From Anaerolineae bacterium (lineage in GTDB: Bacteria; Chloroflexota; Anaerolineae; 4572-78; J111), in NCBI GenBank assembly GCA_022071955.1, contig JAJVIM010000032.1:88086-152085 (forward strand): 64,000 nt of DNA, in the 5' to 3' direction. A program made the translations under genes and the position numbers. Every line of letters begins with the position of its first letter. Within the stretch, counting starts at the first letter, position 1. Positions 16,629 to 25,929 of the stretch are shown piece by piece. The notes below the pieces were generated by a model. It was not told the origin of the DNA, did no database searches, and saw only the letters and a program-made list of their open reading frames with translations.

Positions 16629-18944
16629 CTACCGTAGCTCTATGATTACGCTGTTATCCTGTGCCGGCAGCGATGACGCCAGCACAGGCAGGCGCTGGCC
16701 GGTGGCCGGGCTGTACAGCCCCAGCCGCACCGCTGCCACGCCGGCGGCGGCGGGCAGGGCGTGCCTATCGGCGATGGTTTCGCCGGGACGCCACCAGCCG
16801 GTGGGATAGACGCTGCCGGTGGGTGGGCCATCGGCCTGGGCAATCACGCTGCCGCCGGCATCGAGCAGGTGGATGAACAGGGTGTAATCTTCCGTTACCG
16901 GCGCGGCGGACTGCCAATAAAGAGTTAGTGAGTTGGAAATTTCTGTCGCGCCAGTTAAATCATAGCCGATGAGCCGGATCGAGTCACCAAAATTGATGTT
17001 GGCGGGTATTTGGGGTTGGTAGCCGGGCCACGGCTGCGGTATCAATTTAACCCATCCCACTACCGGCGTTACCGGGCTTCCGCCGGCATCGAGGGCGGGC
17101 AGGCCGGCCCGGTCGGCGCTGTCAAAATCAAACAGGCCGATGACGGCGCGGGCCACCAGCGGCTCGGTGATGGCGGCGGCTACGGTCAGCGGGTAGCTAT
17201 CCGTAAATTGCTGGCCGGGTTGCAGGTAGCGGGTGGGGCGCAGGCCCAGGCCGGGGTAAGTTTCGCGGTGGGCCAGCACCGAGCCATCCGGGGCCAGCAG
17301 CAGCGCCGACACACTGTAATTTTTAGCCGGCGGCTGTCGCACCTGCCAGCCAGCGTTGAGCAGCACGGTATCGCCGGTGGTGGCGGTGGGGCGGTCATTT
17401 TGGTCATTTGCCGCCACAGTTATCGAGCCGCCGGTCAGAGTCAGGCTGTCCAAAAAAGTTACGTCAACTCGCTGGCTCGTTGGCTCGCTGATTTGTTGAT
17501 TTGTTGGCGTAAAGGCCGGGCCGATGAGCCAGCCCAGGCTGTAAATATTCAGCGCCAGCAGGCCGGTGGCTACCCCGCCGCCGAACCAGCCCGCAAAACG
17601 CGGCGGCACAAGCGTGTGCCAGCCGAGCGCCAGCAGCAGCGAAATGGCGGTGATGGCCGGAAAAATGAGTCGCGTGTGCGAGACCGACCCCACTTCCATC
17701 ACCCAGCGCACGTACAGCGCCAGATTGAGCGCGGCCCAAAACAGCAATAAGATGATGTGTTCCAGGTTGATTTGGGCCAGATTGAGCGGCAGCGGCCGGT
17801 TTTTGTGGCCCTGCACCAGTTTGGCGATAATGCCCAGCAGCAGCCCCAGCAGGCCAATCGACACAAACCAGCGCAGCAGGACAAACGTCCATTCCGGCGG
17901 GCGAATCTGGCCCCAGCCAAAGGTGGCCCAATAGGCGCGCTGGATTTCGGCGCGGAGCTGCCAGATTTGCGGGATAGACAGCGTGCCGCGCCCGGCCAGG
18001 TTGAGGTGGGTTTCGGTGGCCAGCCACTCACCGTAAAGCTGGTAGTTGCGCCACAGATACCAACCGTTGAGCAGCAGCAGCATCGCCCCGGCCAGCAGCA
18101 GCCAGCCGAAAAGTTTGTGCCACGGGCGCCGGTGCAGTTCGCCCAAAAAGAGCAATCGCCAAAACAGAATGAAGGCCACCAGCAAAAAAGTGGTCAGGCT
18201 GCTCAATTTGGTCAACAGGGCCAGCCCGGCCAGCAGCCCCAGCAGCAGAGCGTGGCCGGCGTTAAATTTTATCGCGACCCGCCGGCCGTGGGCCAGCGCC
18301 TGCCGCTGCGGCTGGGTAAAATTGAGGGCCACCAGCACGGTTAGCGCCGCCAGCGCCGCCGAAAGGCTGTCGTTGCTAACGGTGGCCGACACGCGAATAA
18401 ATTGGGGCGTGAGCGCGGTAAGGGCGGTAGCAGTATTGGCCAGGGCTAAACTTTGGGGGAACATCTGCCGATAAATTATAAATGAACAGGCCACGGTGAT
18501 AGCGCCAAACAGCAGGCTCCACCAGCGACCCATGTGAATGGCCAGCGCCGCCCGCCGGAAAGGGAATGCATCCATTGGGCCGTGCAGCACCCGATTTTGA
18601 TTGTCGTTGATCAGGCTGCGGACTTCGGTGAACAGCCAGTGCGGGTTAAACTGCAAATGCTCGGGCAGATTATCGGTGTCAATCCAAAACGTGGAGGCGG
18701 CCACAATGGCGTAATACAGGGGCGGCTGGGTGGCTTCCTGATTCCACGGCTGGCCGGGAATCGCCAGCGGCAGGCCGTTACCATCGGCCAGGTGTTTGAT
18801 GTAGGGGTAGTGCAGGGTCTCATCCGAGTTTTCAAAAATGGGGGTCAGCATACTGTAGCCCAACCCCAACCCCATAAACAGGATGACCCACGCCCCCATC
18901 CACAATTTATCCGGCCGAGAGCTGTTCAATAGTAAAAACTCCAA
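16629..18944 (-). CDS. Large polytopic glycosyltransferase-like protein, paralogue of the downstream gene
   Basis: A 771-residue membrane protein. It has the same layout as its neighbour: helix 1, then TPIFENSDETLHYPY with the acidic loop, QPPLYYAIVA, about eleven membrane segments, and a C-terminal extracytoplasmic part with two beta modules (NYSVSALLLAPDG with YPGLGLRPT, and DYTLFIHLLDAGG). It is the first gene of an operon whose next gene begins four bases after its stop. An 8-bp-period repeat at 17473-17504 lies in the loop before the C-terminal modules. It is likely an enzyme using a lipid-linked sugar, but the sequence does not show which. Confidence 0.72.
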   Translation of the reverse strand: MEFLLLNSSRPDKLWMGAWVILFMGLGLGYSMLTPIFENSDETLHYPYIKHLADGNGLPLAIPGQPWNQEATQPPLYYAIVAASTFWIDTDNLPEHLQFNPHWLFTEVRSLINDNQNRVLHGPMDAFPFRRAALAIHMGRWWSLLFGAITVACSFIIYRQMFPQSLALANTATALTALTPQFIRVSATVSNDSLSAALAALTVLVALNFTQPQRQALAHGRRVAIKFNAGHALLLGLLAGLALLTKLSSLTTFLLVAFILFWRLLFLGELHRRPWHKLFGWLLLAGAMLLLLNGWYLWRNYQLYGEWLATETHLNLAGRGTLSIPQIWQLRAEIQRAYWATFGWGQIRPPEWTFVLLRWFVSIGLLGLLLGIIAKLVQGHKNRPLPLNLAQINLEHIILLLFWAALNLALYVRWVMEVGSVSHTRLIFPAITAISLLLALGWHTLVPPRFAGWFGGGVATGLLALNIYSLGWLIGPAFTPTNQQISEPTSQRVDVTFLDSLTLTGGSITVAANDQNDRPTATTGDTVLLNAGWQVRQPPAKNYSVSALLLAPDGSVLAHRETYPGLGLRPTRYLQPGQQFTDSYPLTVAAAITEPLVARAVIGLFDFDSADRAGLPALDAGGSPVTPVVGWVKLIPQPWPGYQPQIPANINFGDSIRLIGYDLTGATEISNSLTLYWQSAAPVTEDYTLFIHLLDAGGSVIAQADGPPTGSVYPTGWWRPGETIADRHALPAAAGVAAVRLGLYSPATGQRLPVLASSLPAQDNSVIIELR
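17473..17504. repeat. Octanucleotide tandem array inside a gene
   Basis: Units tggctcgt, tggctcgc, tgatttgt, tgatttgt: two pairs with an 8-bp rather than 7-bp period. They are translated in frame as NQQISEPTSQR in the glycosyltransferase at 16629-18944. Confidence 0.6.
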
Positions 18945-19087
18945 TCATAAGGTGCGTGCCTTATTTTAGCCACGGCGGATAACTAGTCAACCTGCCGGCT
19001 GGTTCATTTTGGGGACAATATTCCCGGCCTACAGCGGCGGGGAAGATCGATGAGCTGATTTTTGCAGGGTAGCAGGGGGTGTTGTAA

Positions 19088-22000
19088 ATGGCTCTCGAAG
19101 TTAGGGCAACGGAACAAGAAACGTTTTTTGGGCTGAATATTATGGCTTCTAATCCAAAAATTTTGATTGTTGACGACGAACTGGACACCCGCAAGTTCAT
19201 TCAGCATTCGTTGCGCCGGCAGGATTACCATATTTTGCTGGCGTCGTCGGGTGAAGACGCTTTGGCCCAGTTAGAGCAGGATCCGGGCATCGATGTGGTG
19301 TTGCTGGATTATATGATGTCTGGCCTGGACGGGTTGGAAGTGCTGGAGCTGATCAAGTCAAATTCAGCGTTGGCATCGATCAGGGTCATCCTGCTAACCG
19401 CTGTTAATCGAGTTGAAGATAAGGTTAAGGCCTTTGCCCTGGGCGCGGCTGATTATATGGTCAAGCCGTTCTCAAAAAGTGAACTGGTGGCCCGCATTGA
19501 AACGCAGGTGGAGTTGCGGCGGGCGCAGGCAACACTGGCCACATCTGAAAAACGATACCGCACCATTATTGATCGGGCCAACGATGCCATCACCATTTTT
19601 AAAGATCATCGATTTGTGTTTGCCAATAAGGTTGTGGAGCAAATGCTGGGCTACACCATCGATGAGTTTTTGAAGCTGGGGTTTGAGCATGTGGTTGCGC
19701 CGGAATATGTTAGCGATCTCAAAGACAGGCTGCGACGCCGGCAGGCAGGCCAATCTGCAACGACGCTGTACAGCATCGACGCGCTGACCAAAGATGGCCG
19801 GCGACTGCCGCTCGAAATCAGCACCACGCCGATACAGGTTGACGGCGAGCTGGCCATTTTGGTGATTGGCCGCGACATCACCGAACGCCGCCGGACCGAG
19901 GCCGAACTGGCGGCTCATCGCGAGCATTTGGAAAAGCTGGTGGAACAGCGCACCGTTGAACTGGAAATGGCCAACGCGTCACTGCGAGAGGAGATTGCCG
20001 AGCGGCATCGGGTGGAACAAGCCCTGCAAAAAGCGCACGATGAACTTGAATTACGGGTAGCGCAACGCACCACCGAGCTGGAAAACGCCAACGAGCAGTT
20101 GGCCGCGGTCAATGCTGATCTGGAGCAATCGGTGCTGCTGGCCAACGAGCTGGCCGTGGCCGCAGAAGAAGCCAACGTGGCCAAAAGCGAATTTTTGGCC
20201 AATATGAGCCACGAAATCCGCACACCCATGAACGGCATCATCGGAATGACGGAACTGGCCCTTGACACCGCGCTAAACGACGAGCAGCGGGATTATCTGA
20301 AAGCGGTGCAAACTTCGGCGGAGTCGTTGCTGGGGCTGATTAATGATATTTTGGACTTTTCAAAAATTGAAGCCGGCCGCCTTGAGCTGGAAAACATCCC
20401 CTTTGATCTGCGCGAAACCGTTGAACAACTGGCCGATATTATGGCTCAGCGCGCCGCCGAAAAATCGCTGGAGCTGGCGCTGTATATTCAACCGCAAACA
20501 ATTACGCAGGTGCGCGGCGATTCGCTGCGACTGCGGCAAATACTGGTCAACCTGGTGGGCAACGCCATCAAATTTACCGATAGCGGCGAAGTTGTGGTTA
20601 CTATCGGCCAGCAAACCACCACTGCCCAAACCGTTGAGCTGTTTTGCAGCGTGTCGGATACGGGTATCGGCATCCCACCGGACAAAATCGATCTTATATT
20701 CAACAGTTTTGCCCAGGCTGATGGCGGCACAACCCGCAAATATGGCGGCACCGGCTTGGGGTTGGCCATTGCCCGGCAGTTAGTAGAATTGATGGGCGGC
20801 CGAGTTTGGGTAGAAAGCGAAGTTGGCCGGGGCAGCACATTTTATTTCAATGTGTTTTTGGAGCGCGCGCCAGAAGTTCAGTCGGCGGCAAGTGTCAAAA
20901 TGCCGGCGATCGACGGGCTGCGAGCGTTGATCATTGATGACAACGCCACCAACCGCCAGATTTTGGTTGAAACGCTCCGTTACTTTGAATGCCGGCCAGA
21001 CGCCGTTGATAGCGGCGTCGAAGGGCTGCGGCAGCTTGCAGAGGCAGCGCAGCAAGGCGACCCGTTTGAAATTCTGCTGCTGGATTATCAAATGCCGCAC
21101 ATGAATGGGCTGGAGGTGTTGCACCAGATTCGCCGGCAGCCGCAGCTAAACAACTTAAAAGTGATCATGGCCACATCGGTAGACACGTTGAGCAGCGTCA
21201 CGCACGGGCACGAGGCAGGCTGGTCGGCCTATCTCACCAAACCCATCAAACAATCGCAATTACTGGCAGTTATTCGGGATGTAATGGTTAACCCGCAGCC
21301 GCCGTCTGCGCCCGCCGTGGTGCAAACTCACCTGCCGGTGGAGGAAGAACTGCTGCAAGATTTGACCATCCTGCTGGTAGAAGATAACGATGTAAACCGG
21401 CGGCTGGCCCGAATTTTGCTGGAGCGGGCCGGCCATCGCGTGCTTATTGCCGAAAACGGCAAAATTGCGCTCGAGCGTTTGGCAGAGCAGCCGGATGTCG
21501 ATGCGATTTTGATGGACGTGCAGATGCCGGAGATGGATGGGATTGAAGCCACCCGGCGGATTCGGGCCAACCCAAATTGGGCGCACCTGCCGATCATTGC
21601 TATGACCGCCCACGCCTTAAAGGGCGACCGCGAGCGGCTGCTGGAAGCCGGTATGAACGATTACGTGAGCAAGCCCATCCGCCCGGCCGATGTGTTCAGC
21701 GCCATCAAGCGTCAATTTGTTTGGCCATCAGCGCCCGAACCGGCCAGCCTCGCCGTTTCAGACCCGCAAATTTTAAACCACGAACGTTTTCTGGTGGATT
21801 TTGAGGGCGAAATGGACGTTTTTGGTGAAATGCTGGATTTGCTGGCCGCCCAAGCCGAAACGCAACTGGCAGAAATGTCACAGGCGATTGATGTGGGCAA
21901 CACCCGGCAATTGGCCTTTGTGGCCCACAGTCTCAAAGGCGCGGCGGCTACCCTGGGCGCTGAGCGGGTAAGCACCACGGCTCACAAGTTAGAAACTATG

Positions 22001-22102
22001 GCCCATAACGGCAGCCTGGAGCAAGCGCCAGAGGTGTTAATGCATCTTGAACAGGAACTGGATTTGCTGCTTAATCATATTACCGCGTGGCAAAGCCAGT
22101 AA
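19088..22102 (+). CDS. Hybrid sensor histidine kinase/response regulator with three receivers and HPt
   Basis: A 1004-residue phosphorelay protein. Order: receiver 1 (D74), PAS (about 155-275), long coiled coil (275-355), HisKA with H375 in MSHEIRTPMNG, HATPase with GGTGLGLAI near 555, receiver 2 (D666, LDYQMP), receiver 3 (D810, MDVQMP), and a C-terminal HPt domain with H947 in AHSLKGAAATLG. All catalytic residues are present, so the protein can run a complete His-Asp-His relay. The ATG at 19088 has AGGGGG upstream; a second ATG at 19142 starts directly at the first receiver and is also possible. It has no DNA-binding domain. It ends tail to tail with the SpoIIE-type phosphatase gene, one base between stop codons. 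Confidence 0.92.
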   Translation: MALEVRATEQETFFGLNIMASNPKILIVDDELDTRKFIQHSLRRQDYHILLASSGEDALAQLEQDPGIDVVLLDYMMSGLDGLEVLELIKSNSALASIRVILLTAVNRVEDKVKAFALGAADYMVKPFSKSELVARIETQVELRRAQATLATSEKRYRTIIDRANDAITIFKDHRFVFANKVVEQMLGYTIDEFLKLGFEHVVAPEYVSDLKDRLRRRQAGQSATTLYSIDALTKDGRRLPLEISTTPIQVDGELAILVIGRDITERRRTEAELAAHREHLEKLVEQRTVELEMANASLREEIAERHRVEQALQKAHDELELRVAQRTTELENANEQLAAVNADLEQSVLLANELAVAAEEANVAKSEFLANMSHEIRTPMNGIIGMTELALDTALNDEQRDYLKAVQTSAESLLGLINDILDFSKIEAGRLELENIPFDLRETVEQLADIMAQRAAEKSLELALYIQPQTITQVRGDSLRLRQILVNLVGNAIKFTDSGEVVVTIGQQTTTAQTVELFCSVSDTGIGIPPDKIDLIFNSFAQADGGTTRKYGGTGLGLAIARQLVELMGGRVWVESEVGRGSTFYFNVFLERAPEVQSAASVKMPAIDGLRALIIDDNATNRQILVETLRYFECRPDAVDSGVEGLRQLAEAAQQGDPFEILLLDYQMPHMNGLEVLHQIRRQPQLNNLKVIMATSVDTLSSVTHGHEAGWSAYLTKPIKQSQLLAVIRDVMVNPQPPSAPAVVQTHLPVEEELLQDLTILLVEDNDVNRRLARILLERAGHRVLIAENGKIALERLAEQPDVDAILMDVQMPEMDGIEATRRIRANPNWAHLPIIAMTAHALKGDRERLLEAGMNDYVSKPIRPADVFSAIKRQFVWPSAPEPASLAVSDPQILNHERFLVDFEGEMDVFGEMLDLLAAQAETQLAEMSQAIDVGNTRQLAFVAHSLKGAAATLGAERVSTTAHKLETMAHNGSLEQAPEVLMHLEQELDLLLNHITAWQSQ

Positions 22103-22103
22103 C

Positions 22104-25100
22104 TTACCGTTTGGTTACTACAACCACCGTCATATCATCGTGTTTTTCAACGTCGCCGGTAAAGTGATTGACCGAATTGATAATGTGATCCGCAATCCGT
22201 TCGGCGTTGCCCGTATCCACAATTTCCATAATGGCTTGTTCCAGCCGCTCAAAGCCAAATAACTCGCTGAATTCATTTTGGGCCTCAACAATGCCGTCGC
22301 TGGTAAAAATTACGGCGGTCGACGGTTCAATAAAAAACACGTCGTCGGTGTAAAACTGGGGCGGAGCCGGCATCGCCCCCACCGGCAATGCGCCCACCGG
22401 CAGCAACCGGCAGCCGTGGCGTGTGGCCCCAATCGGCGCGATCATCCCGGCGCTGGCAATGGTCATCACCGTGGCATTGGCGGTGAACGGCTGCTCCAGC
22501 GGGTAGTCGGCCTGGCTAAAGGGCATAAATGTGGCAATTTGCAGGGCAATGTTCATTTTGTTTTCGTGCAGCCGGTTGTACAGTTTTTTGTTGAGCCGGT
22601 TCAGTAGCTCGCCGGGCTGCACGTCCGGCCCAATTTGGGTATCGATGGCCGTAATGCCGGCGGCCATGTACAACGCCGCCGGAATCCCCTTGCCGCTGAC
22701 ATCGCCAATGGCCAGCCCCAGTTGATCGGGGCCGGTGGAGAAATAGTGAAAAAAGTCGCCGCCAACCTGCCGCGCCGGAATAATTCGGCCGGCAATATCC
22801 AGCCCCGGAATTTTTGGAGTGGTTTGGGGCAACAGCGTTTCCTGAATTTGGTGGGCAATCCTCAACTCGCGTTCCAGCTCGCGCACTTCAAGTTCGTACA
22901 GGCGGGCGTTTTCCAAAGCGATGGCTACCTGGTTGGCAAAGGCCAGCGCCATTTGCACATCTTCTTCGTTGTAGGCGTGGCTTTCGCTGTGGTCAATACT
23001 GATCAAGCCGATGACTTTATCGCGGGCAATCAGCGGCACACCCATCCACGATTTGATGTGGCGGTGCAGTTCGCCTTTGAAGGTGGGGTACAAATCTGAA
23101 ATGTTGCTGTGCACGGCCGGCTGGCGGGTGTGAATCACAATCGACCCCGGCTCTGTTTCATCCAGTTTGATTGGAAACGTTAGCCCAATATGTTTTTCTC
23201 CCTGCGGAAAGCCGCGGCCGGCAATCACTCGCCGGGTTTTACCTTCGATCAGGTGGATGCCGGCGCTGTTGTATTTAACCACCCGGCCCAGTTGGTCCAG
23301 CACCCGCTCCAGCACCTCGTTTAAATTCAGGCTGGAGCTGACAATCGAGGACACTTCGCGCAGCGTTTCGGCCTGTTCCCGGCGGCGATATTCGGCCTCA
23401 AAAAGCTGAACGCTTTGCAGGCCAATGGCCAGTTGGTCGGCCATAGCTTGCCCCAGCGACACAATCCAGTCGTTAAATGGCTGGTCGTTTTGGGTGTTTT
23501 CCACCACCATCGCCCCCACAATTTCCTCGCGGATGATGATTGGCACCACCAAAATGGCAAACGATTGCACGTTGCCCCAACCGCCGGCCGGCGGCATCGG
23601 CTGGCCGTTTCTGATGGATGAGCGAGTCAGCCACGGTTCGCCGGGGTTGGTAATGATCACCGACCGGCGCGTGCGCATAAGTTTTTCATACACCGGGTTG
23701 CCAGACAGCGGGATTTGCTGCCCTTCAAGCACGGTGTAGTGGCCGTTTTTGATCGCGGCGATATGGTTATCCTGCATCCGCACCCGAACCACGCCCTGCC
23801 GGGCGGCAAAGTCAAATAAAATTACGCTGCCCTGGGTTAAATGGAGCGCCTGCAAATATTCTTGCAAAACGGTGCTCATAATTGCCTGCGGTTCCTGCAG
23901 CGTGGTGAGCGCGTTGGCCACCCGGTACAGCGCCGAGGTTTCATCGAGGGTTTGCTGGGTTTGCCGGAAATAATTGGCATTTTGCAGAGCAATGGCAATT
24001 TGAGTAGCCAGCGCCCGGCTCAGCCGTACTTCGTCGGCGCTGAAAATGCGCTCGGTTTTGGTTTGCCACAACTCCACCCAGCCAATCGCCTCGCCTTTGG
24101 CCACCAGCGGCAGCAGCAGCCGCGATTTTGCCCCGCACTGTTCCATCAGCTCTTTTTCGGCGTTGTCCAAAAACGGGGTGCTGAGGTGCAGAAACATAGG
24201 CCGCGGCTGGGCCAGCATTTTTTGCAGCGTGGTGCGCCGGCTCAGGTCTATGGCGGTTTCGGGTAATTTATTGTCGCCGCCCGATTGGTGGATGGCCCGG
24301 ATTAGCCCCTTGTTGGCGCTTTTTTCCCAACTGGCAACAAAACCCATGCTCACATTGATGGCGTTAACAATCTGGCGGATGAGCGTGTTGAGCACATCCT
24401 GATGGTCCCATTGCGATGATATGGCCGTGCTGGCCGAATAGAGGATTTCCAGCTCAATCAGGTTGCGCTGTGTTTCTTCAAACAGGCGGGCGTTATTGAT
24501 TACTGCTGAAGCCTGATGAACCAGCGTTTCAAAAAAACGCAGGTCGTCGGGGTCAAAACGTTGCTTGTGGCGGCTAACCACCATCAAGCCGATGGTGCCG
24601 CGGGCGGCGGTAAGCGGCGCGGCCAAAATCTGCTCGCCGGGGGAGTAAGCAATGCCAAAGGGGGCGGCGGCTCCGGAAAGTATGGCTGTTTTGCTGCGGG
24701 TGATGATCCGGTTAATGGCCTCGGTTTCAATGGAAAGCGTCGTCTGGCCAATTTGATCGGCCAGGGGGCCAATGGCCAGCACCGGCCGCAAGGTTTGGTT
24801 GTCCTTTTCCAAAAAATAGATTTGGCAGTTGTTGCCGTAAAGCAGGTGCAAAACCTGTTCTGACACTTTTTCCAGAGTGGGTTTGAGCGCCAGTTGCGCG
24901 CCCATTTCCCGGCTGGCTTCCAGCAGCAGTTGCAACTCCTGGTTAAAGTGGAGCGCCTCGGTGCTGGCATCGGCAATTTTGGGGTGCTTTACGGTGACAA
25001 TGCAGATGTCGCTCAGCGGGCCGGTGCTCTGGAGCGGGTAAACGTAGGCCTGCAACAGCCACGAAGTCGGCTGGTTTTCCAGCGAGAATTGCTTCACAAA

Positions 25101-25706
25101 AAACGGTTGCCGCGTGGCCCGGGCCTGGTCGATCATATCTTTGAGGCGGCTCACATCAACCGAATCAAGCGGCAGTTCATCGATGCGTTGGTTGAGCGCC
25201 TGGGCCGCGGTTAGCCCAAAGATTTTTTCCGCGGCCGGATTCCACACTTTGGCGCGATCCGCCTCATCAAAAATTTGAATCGCCATCGGCATTGAATCAG
25301 CGCCAAAAATCTGGCCCAGATTGTTGACCGGCGGGGGTGTTATTTGCGCCAGCCGGCGGCCCAAACTGAGCAGCCCGGCCGGCGACACCACCACAAAATC
25401 TGCCGCCCCGGCGAGCATGGCCGCCAGAATCCGGTCATCGCCGGCAAGGGACGGCGCAACCAGTAAATAAATAGCGACGCCGGGATACTGCCCGGACAGG
25501 GCGGCCAACTGCGGGGCCGGGTCGGCGTCGAGTTTAGCCAGGCTCAGCAAAATGGCGTCGGCCGGCGGCTGCTCGTGACGCACCTCGGCCACATCCCGAA
25601 CAATTGACAGGCAGTGCGAATTTAGTTGCTGGCTCAGGCTGCTGGCAATCTGGGCGGTTACAGAGATTTCATCTTCAATTAGCAAAACGGAGATGTTCGC
25701 GGTCAT
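22104..25706 (-). CDS. SpoIIE/RsbU-type PP2C phosphatase with degenerate receiver, PAS and GAF domains
   Basis: About 1200 residues. The N-terminal receiver-like domain keeps the acidic IEDE but has Ser55 at the phosphoacceptor (AILLSLAK). PAS (about 135-260), several GAF domains (about 270-970) and a coiled coil (ERELRIAHQIQETLLPQ) follow. The PP2C/SpoIIE domain at about 985-1195 has RQVGGDFFHYF and IGDVSGKGIPAALYM, the aspartates that bind manganese. Such proteins dephosphorylate STAS-domain anti-anti-sigma factors to release an alternative sigma factor; no STAS or RsbW partner is visible here. The ATG at 25706 is chosen because it opens the receiver fold. Earlier in-frame starts at 25739 and 25811 exist and none has a good ribosome site. 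Confidence 0.85.
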   Translation of the reverse strand: MTANISVLLIEDEISVTAQIASSLSQQLNSHCLSIVRDVAEVRHEQPPADAILLSLAKLDADPAPQLAALSGQYPGVAIYLLVAPSLAGDDRILAAMLAGAADFVVVSPAGLLSLGRRLAQITPPPVNNLGQIFGADSMPMAIQIFDEADRAKVWNPAAEKIFGLTAAQALNQRIDELPLDSVDVSRLKDMIDQARATRQPFFVKQFSLENQPTSWLLQAYVYPLQSTGPLSDICIVTVKHPKIADASTEALHFNQELQLLLEASREMGAQLALKPTLEKVSEQVLHLLYGNNCQIYFLEKDNQTLRPVLAIGPLADQIGQTTLSIETEAINRIITRSKTAILSGAAAPFGIAYSPGEQILAAPLTAARGTIGLMVVSRHKQRFDPDDLRFFETLVHQASAVINNARLFEETQRNLIELEILYSASTAISSQWDHQDVLNTLIRQIVNAINVSMGFVASWEKSANKGLIRAIHQSGGDNKLPETAIDLSRRTTLQKMLAQPRPMFLHLSTPFLDNAEKELMEQCGAKSRLLLPLVAKGEAIGWVELWQTKTERIFSADEVRLSRALATQIAIALQNANYFRQTQQTLDETSALYRVANALTTLQEPQAIMSTVLQEYLQALHLTQGSVILFDFAARQGVVRVRMQDNHIAAIKNGHYTVLEGQQIPLSGNPVYEKLMRTRRSVIITNPGEPWLTRSSIRNGQPMPPAGGWGNVQSFAILVVPIIIREEIVGAMVVENTQNDQPFNDWIVSLGQAMADQLAIGLQSVQLFEAEYRRREQAETLREVSSIVSSSLNLNEVLERVLDQLGRVVKYNSAGIHLIEGKTRRVIAGRGFPQGEKHIGLTFPIKLDETEPGSIVIHTRQPAVHSNISDLYPTFKGELHRHIKSWMGVPLIARDKVIGLISIDHSESHAYNEEDVQMALAFANQVAIALENARLYELEVRELERELRIAHQIQETLLPQTTPKIPGLDIAGRIIPARQVGGDFFHYFSTGPDQLGLAIGDVSGKGIPAALYMAAGITAIDTQIGPDVQPGELLNRLNKKLYNRLHENKMNIALQIATFMPFSQADYPLEQPFTANATVMTIASAGMIAPIGATRHGCRLLPVGALPVGAMPAPPQFYTDDVFFIEPSTAVIFTSDGIVEAQNEFSELFGFERLEQAIMEIVDTGNAERIADHIINSVNHFTGDVEKHDDMTVVVVTKR

Positions 25707-25821
25707 AATTTGTTCGCTGTGGGAAATTTTAACATGCATATGATACCACAAATTTAATAATTGTGTCGCCAGTACCTTTAGCGTATCAAAACCGCGCTCG
25801 CCACTCTGCAAATCGATGACG

Positions 25822-25865
25822 CTATATATTGTGTTTGATCGATACTGAACACACTATATATTGTG
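25822..25865. promoter_or_regulatory. Pair of identical 12-bp sites, ctatatattgtg, in the divergent gap
   Basis: The 12-mer occurs at 25822-25833 and 25854-25865, 32 bp apart start to start, or about three helical turns. It lies between the divergent phosphatase and penicillin-binding protein genes. It resembles a tandem operator for a dimeric regulator; no regulator is assigned. Confidence 0.45.
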
Positions 25866-25893
25866 CAATTTTCAAAATTTCATTTTGACGGGT

Positions 25894-25922
25894 TTTGCAG
25901 TGTGGCGGCTCAATGCTATAAT
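25894..25922 (+). promoter_or_regulatory. Extended -10 promoter of the PBP gene, likely leaderless
   Basis: -35 TTTGCA (25894-25899), 17-bp spacer and extended -10 TGcTATAAT (hexamer 25917-25922). The expected transcript start falls within a base or two of the ATG at 25930, so the mRNA may have no 5' leader. Confidence 0.6.
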
Positions 25923-25929
25923 TTTCAAC

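Noticed and set aside
25740..25811. Longer start for the SpoIIE-type phosphatase
   Set aside because: The extra residues precede the receiver fold, have no ribosome site and run towards the tandem 12-mer control region.
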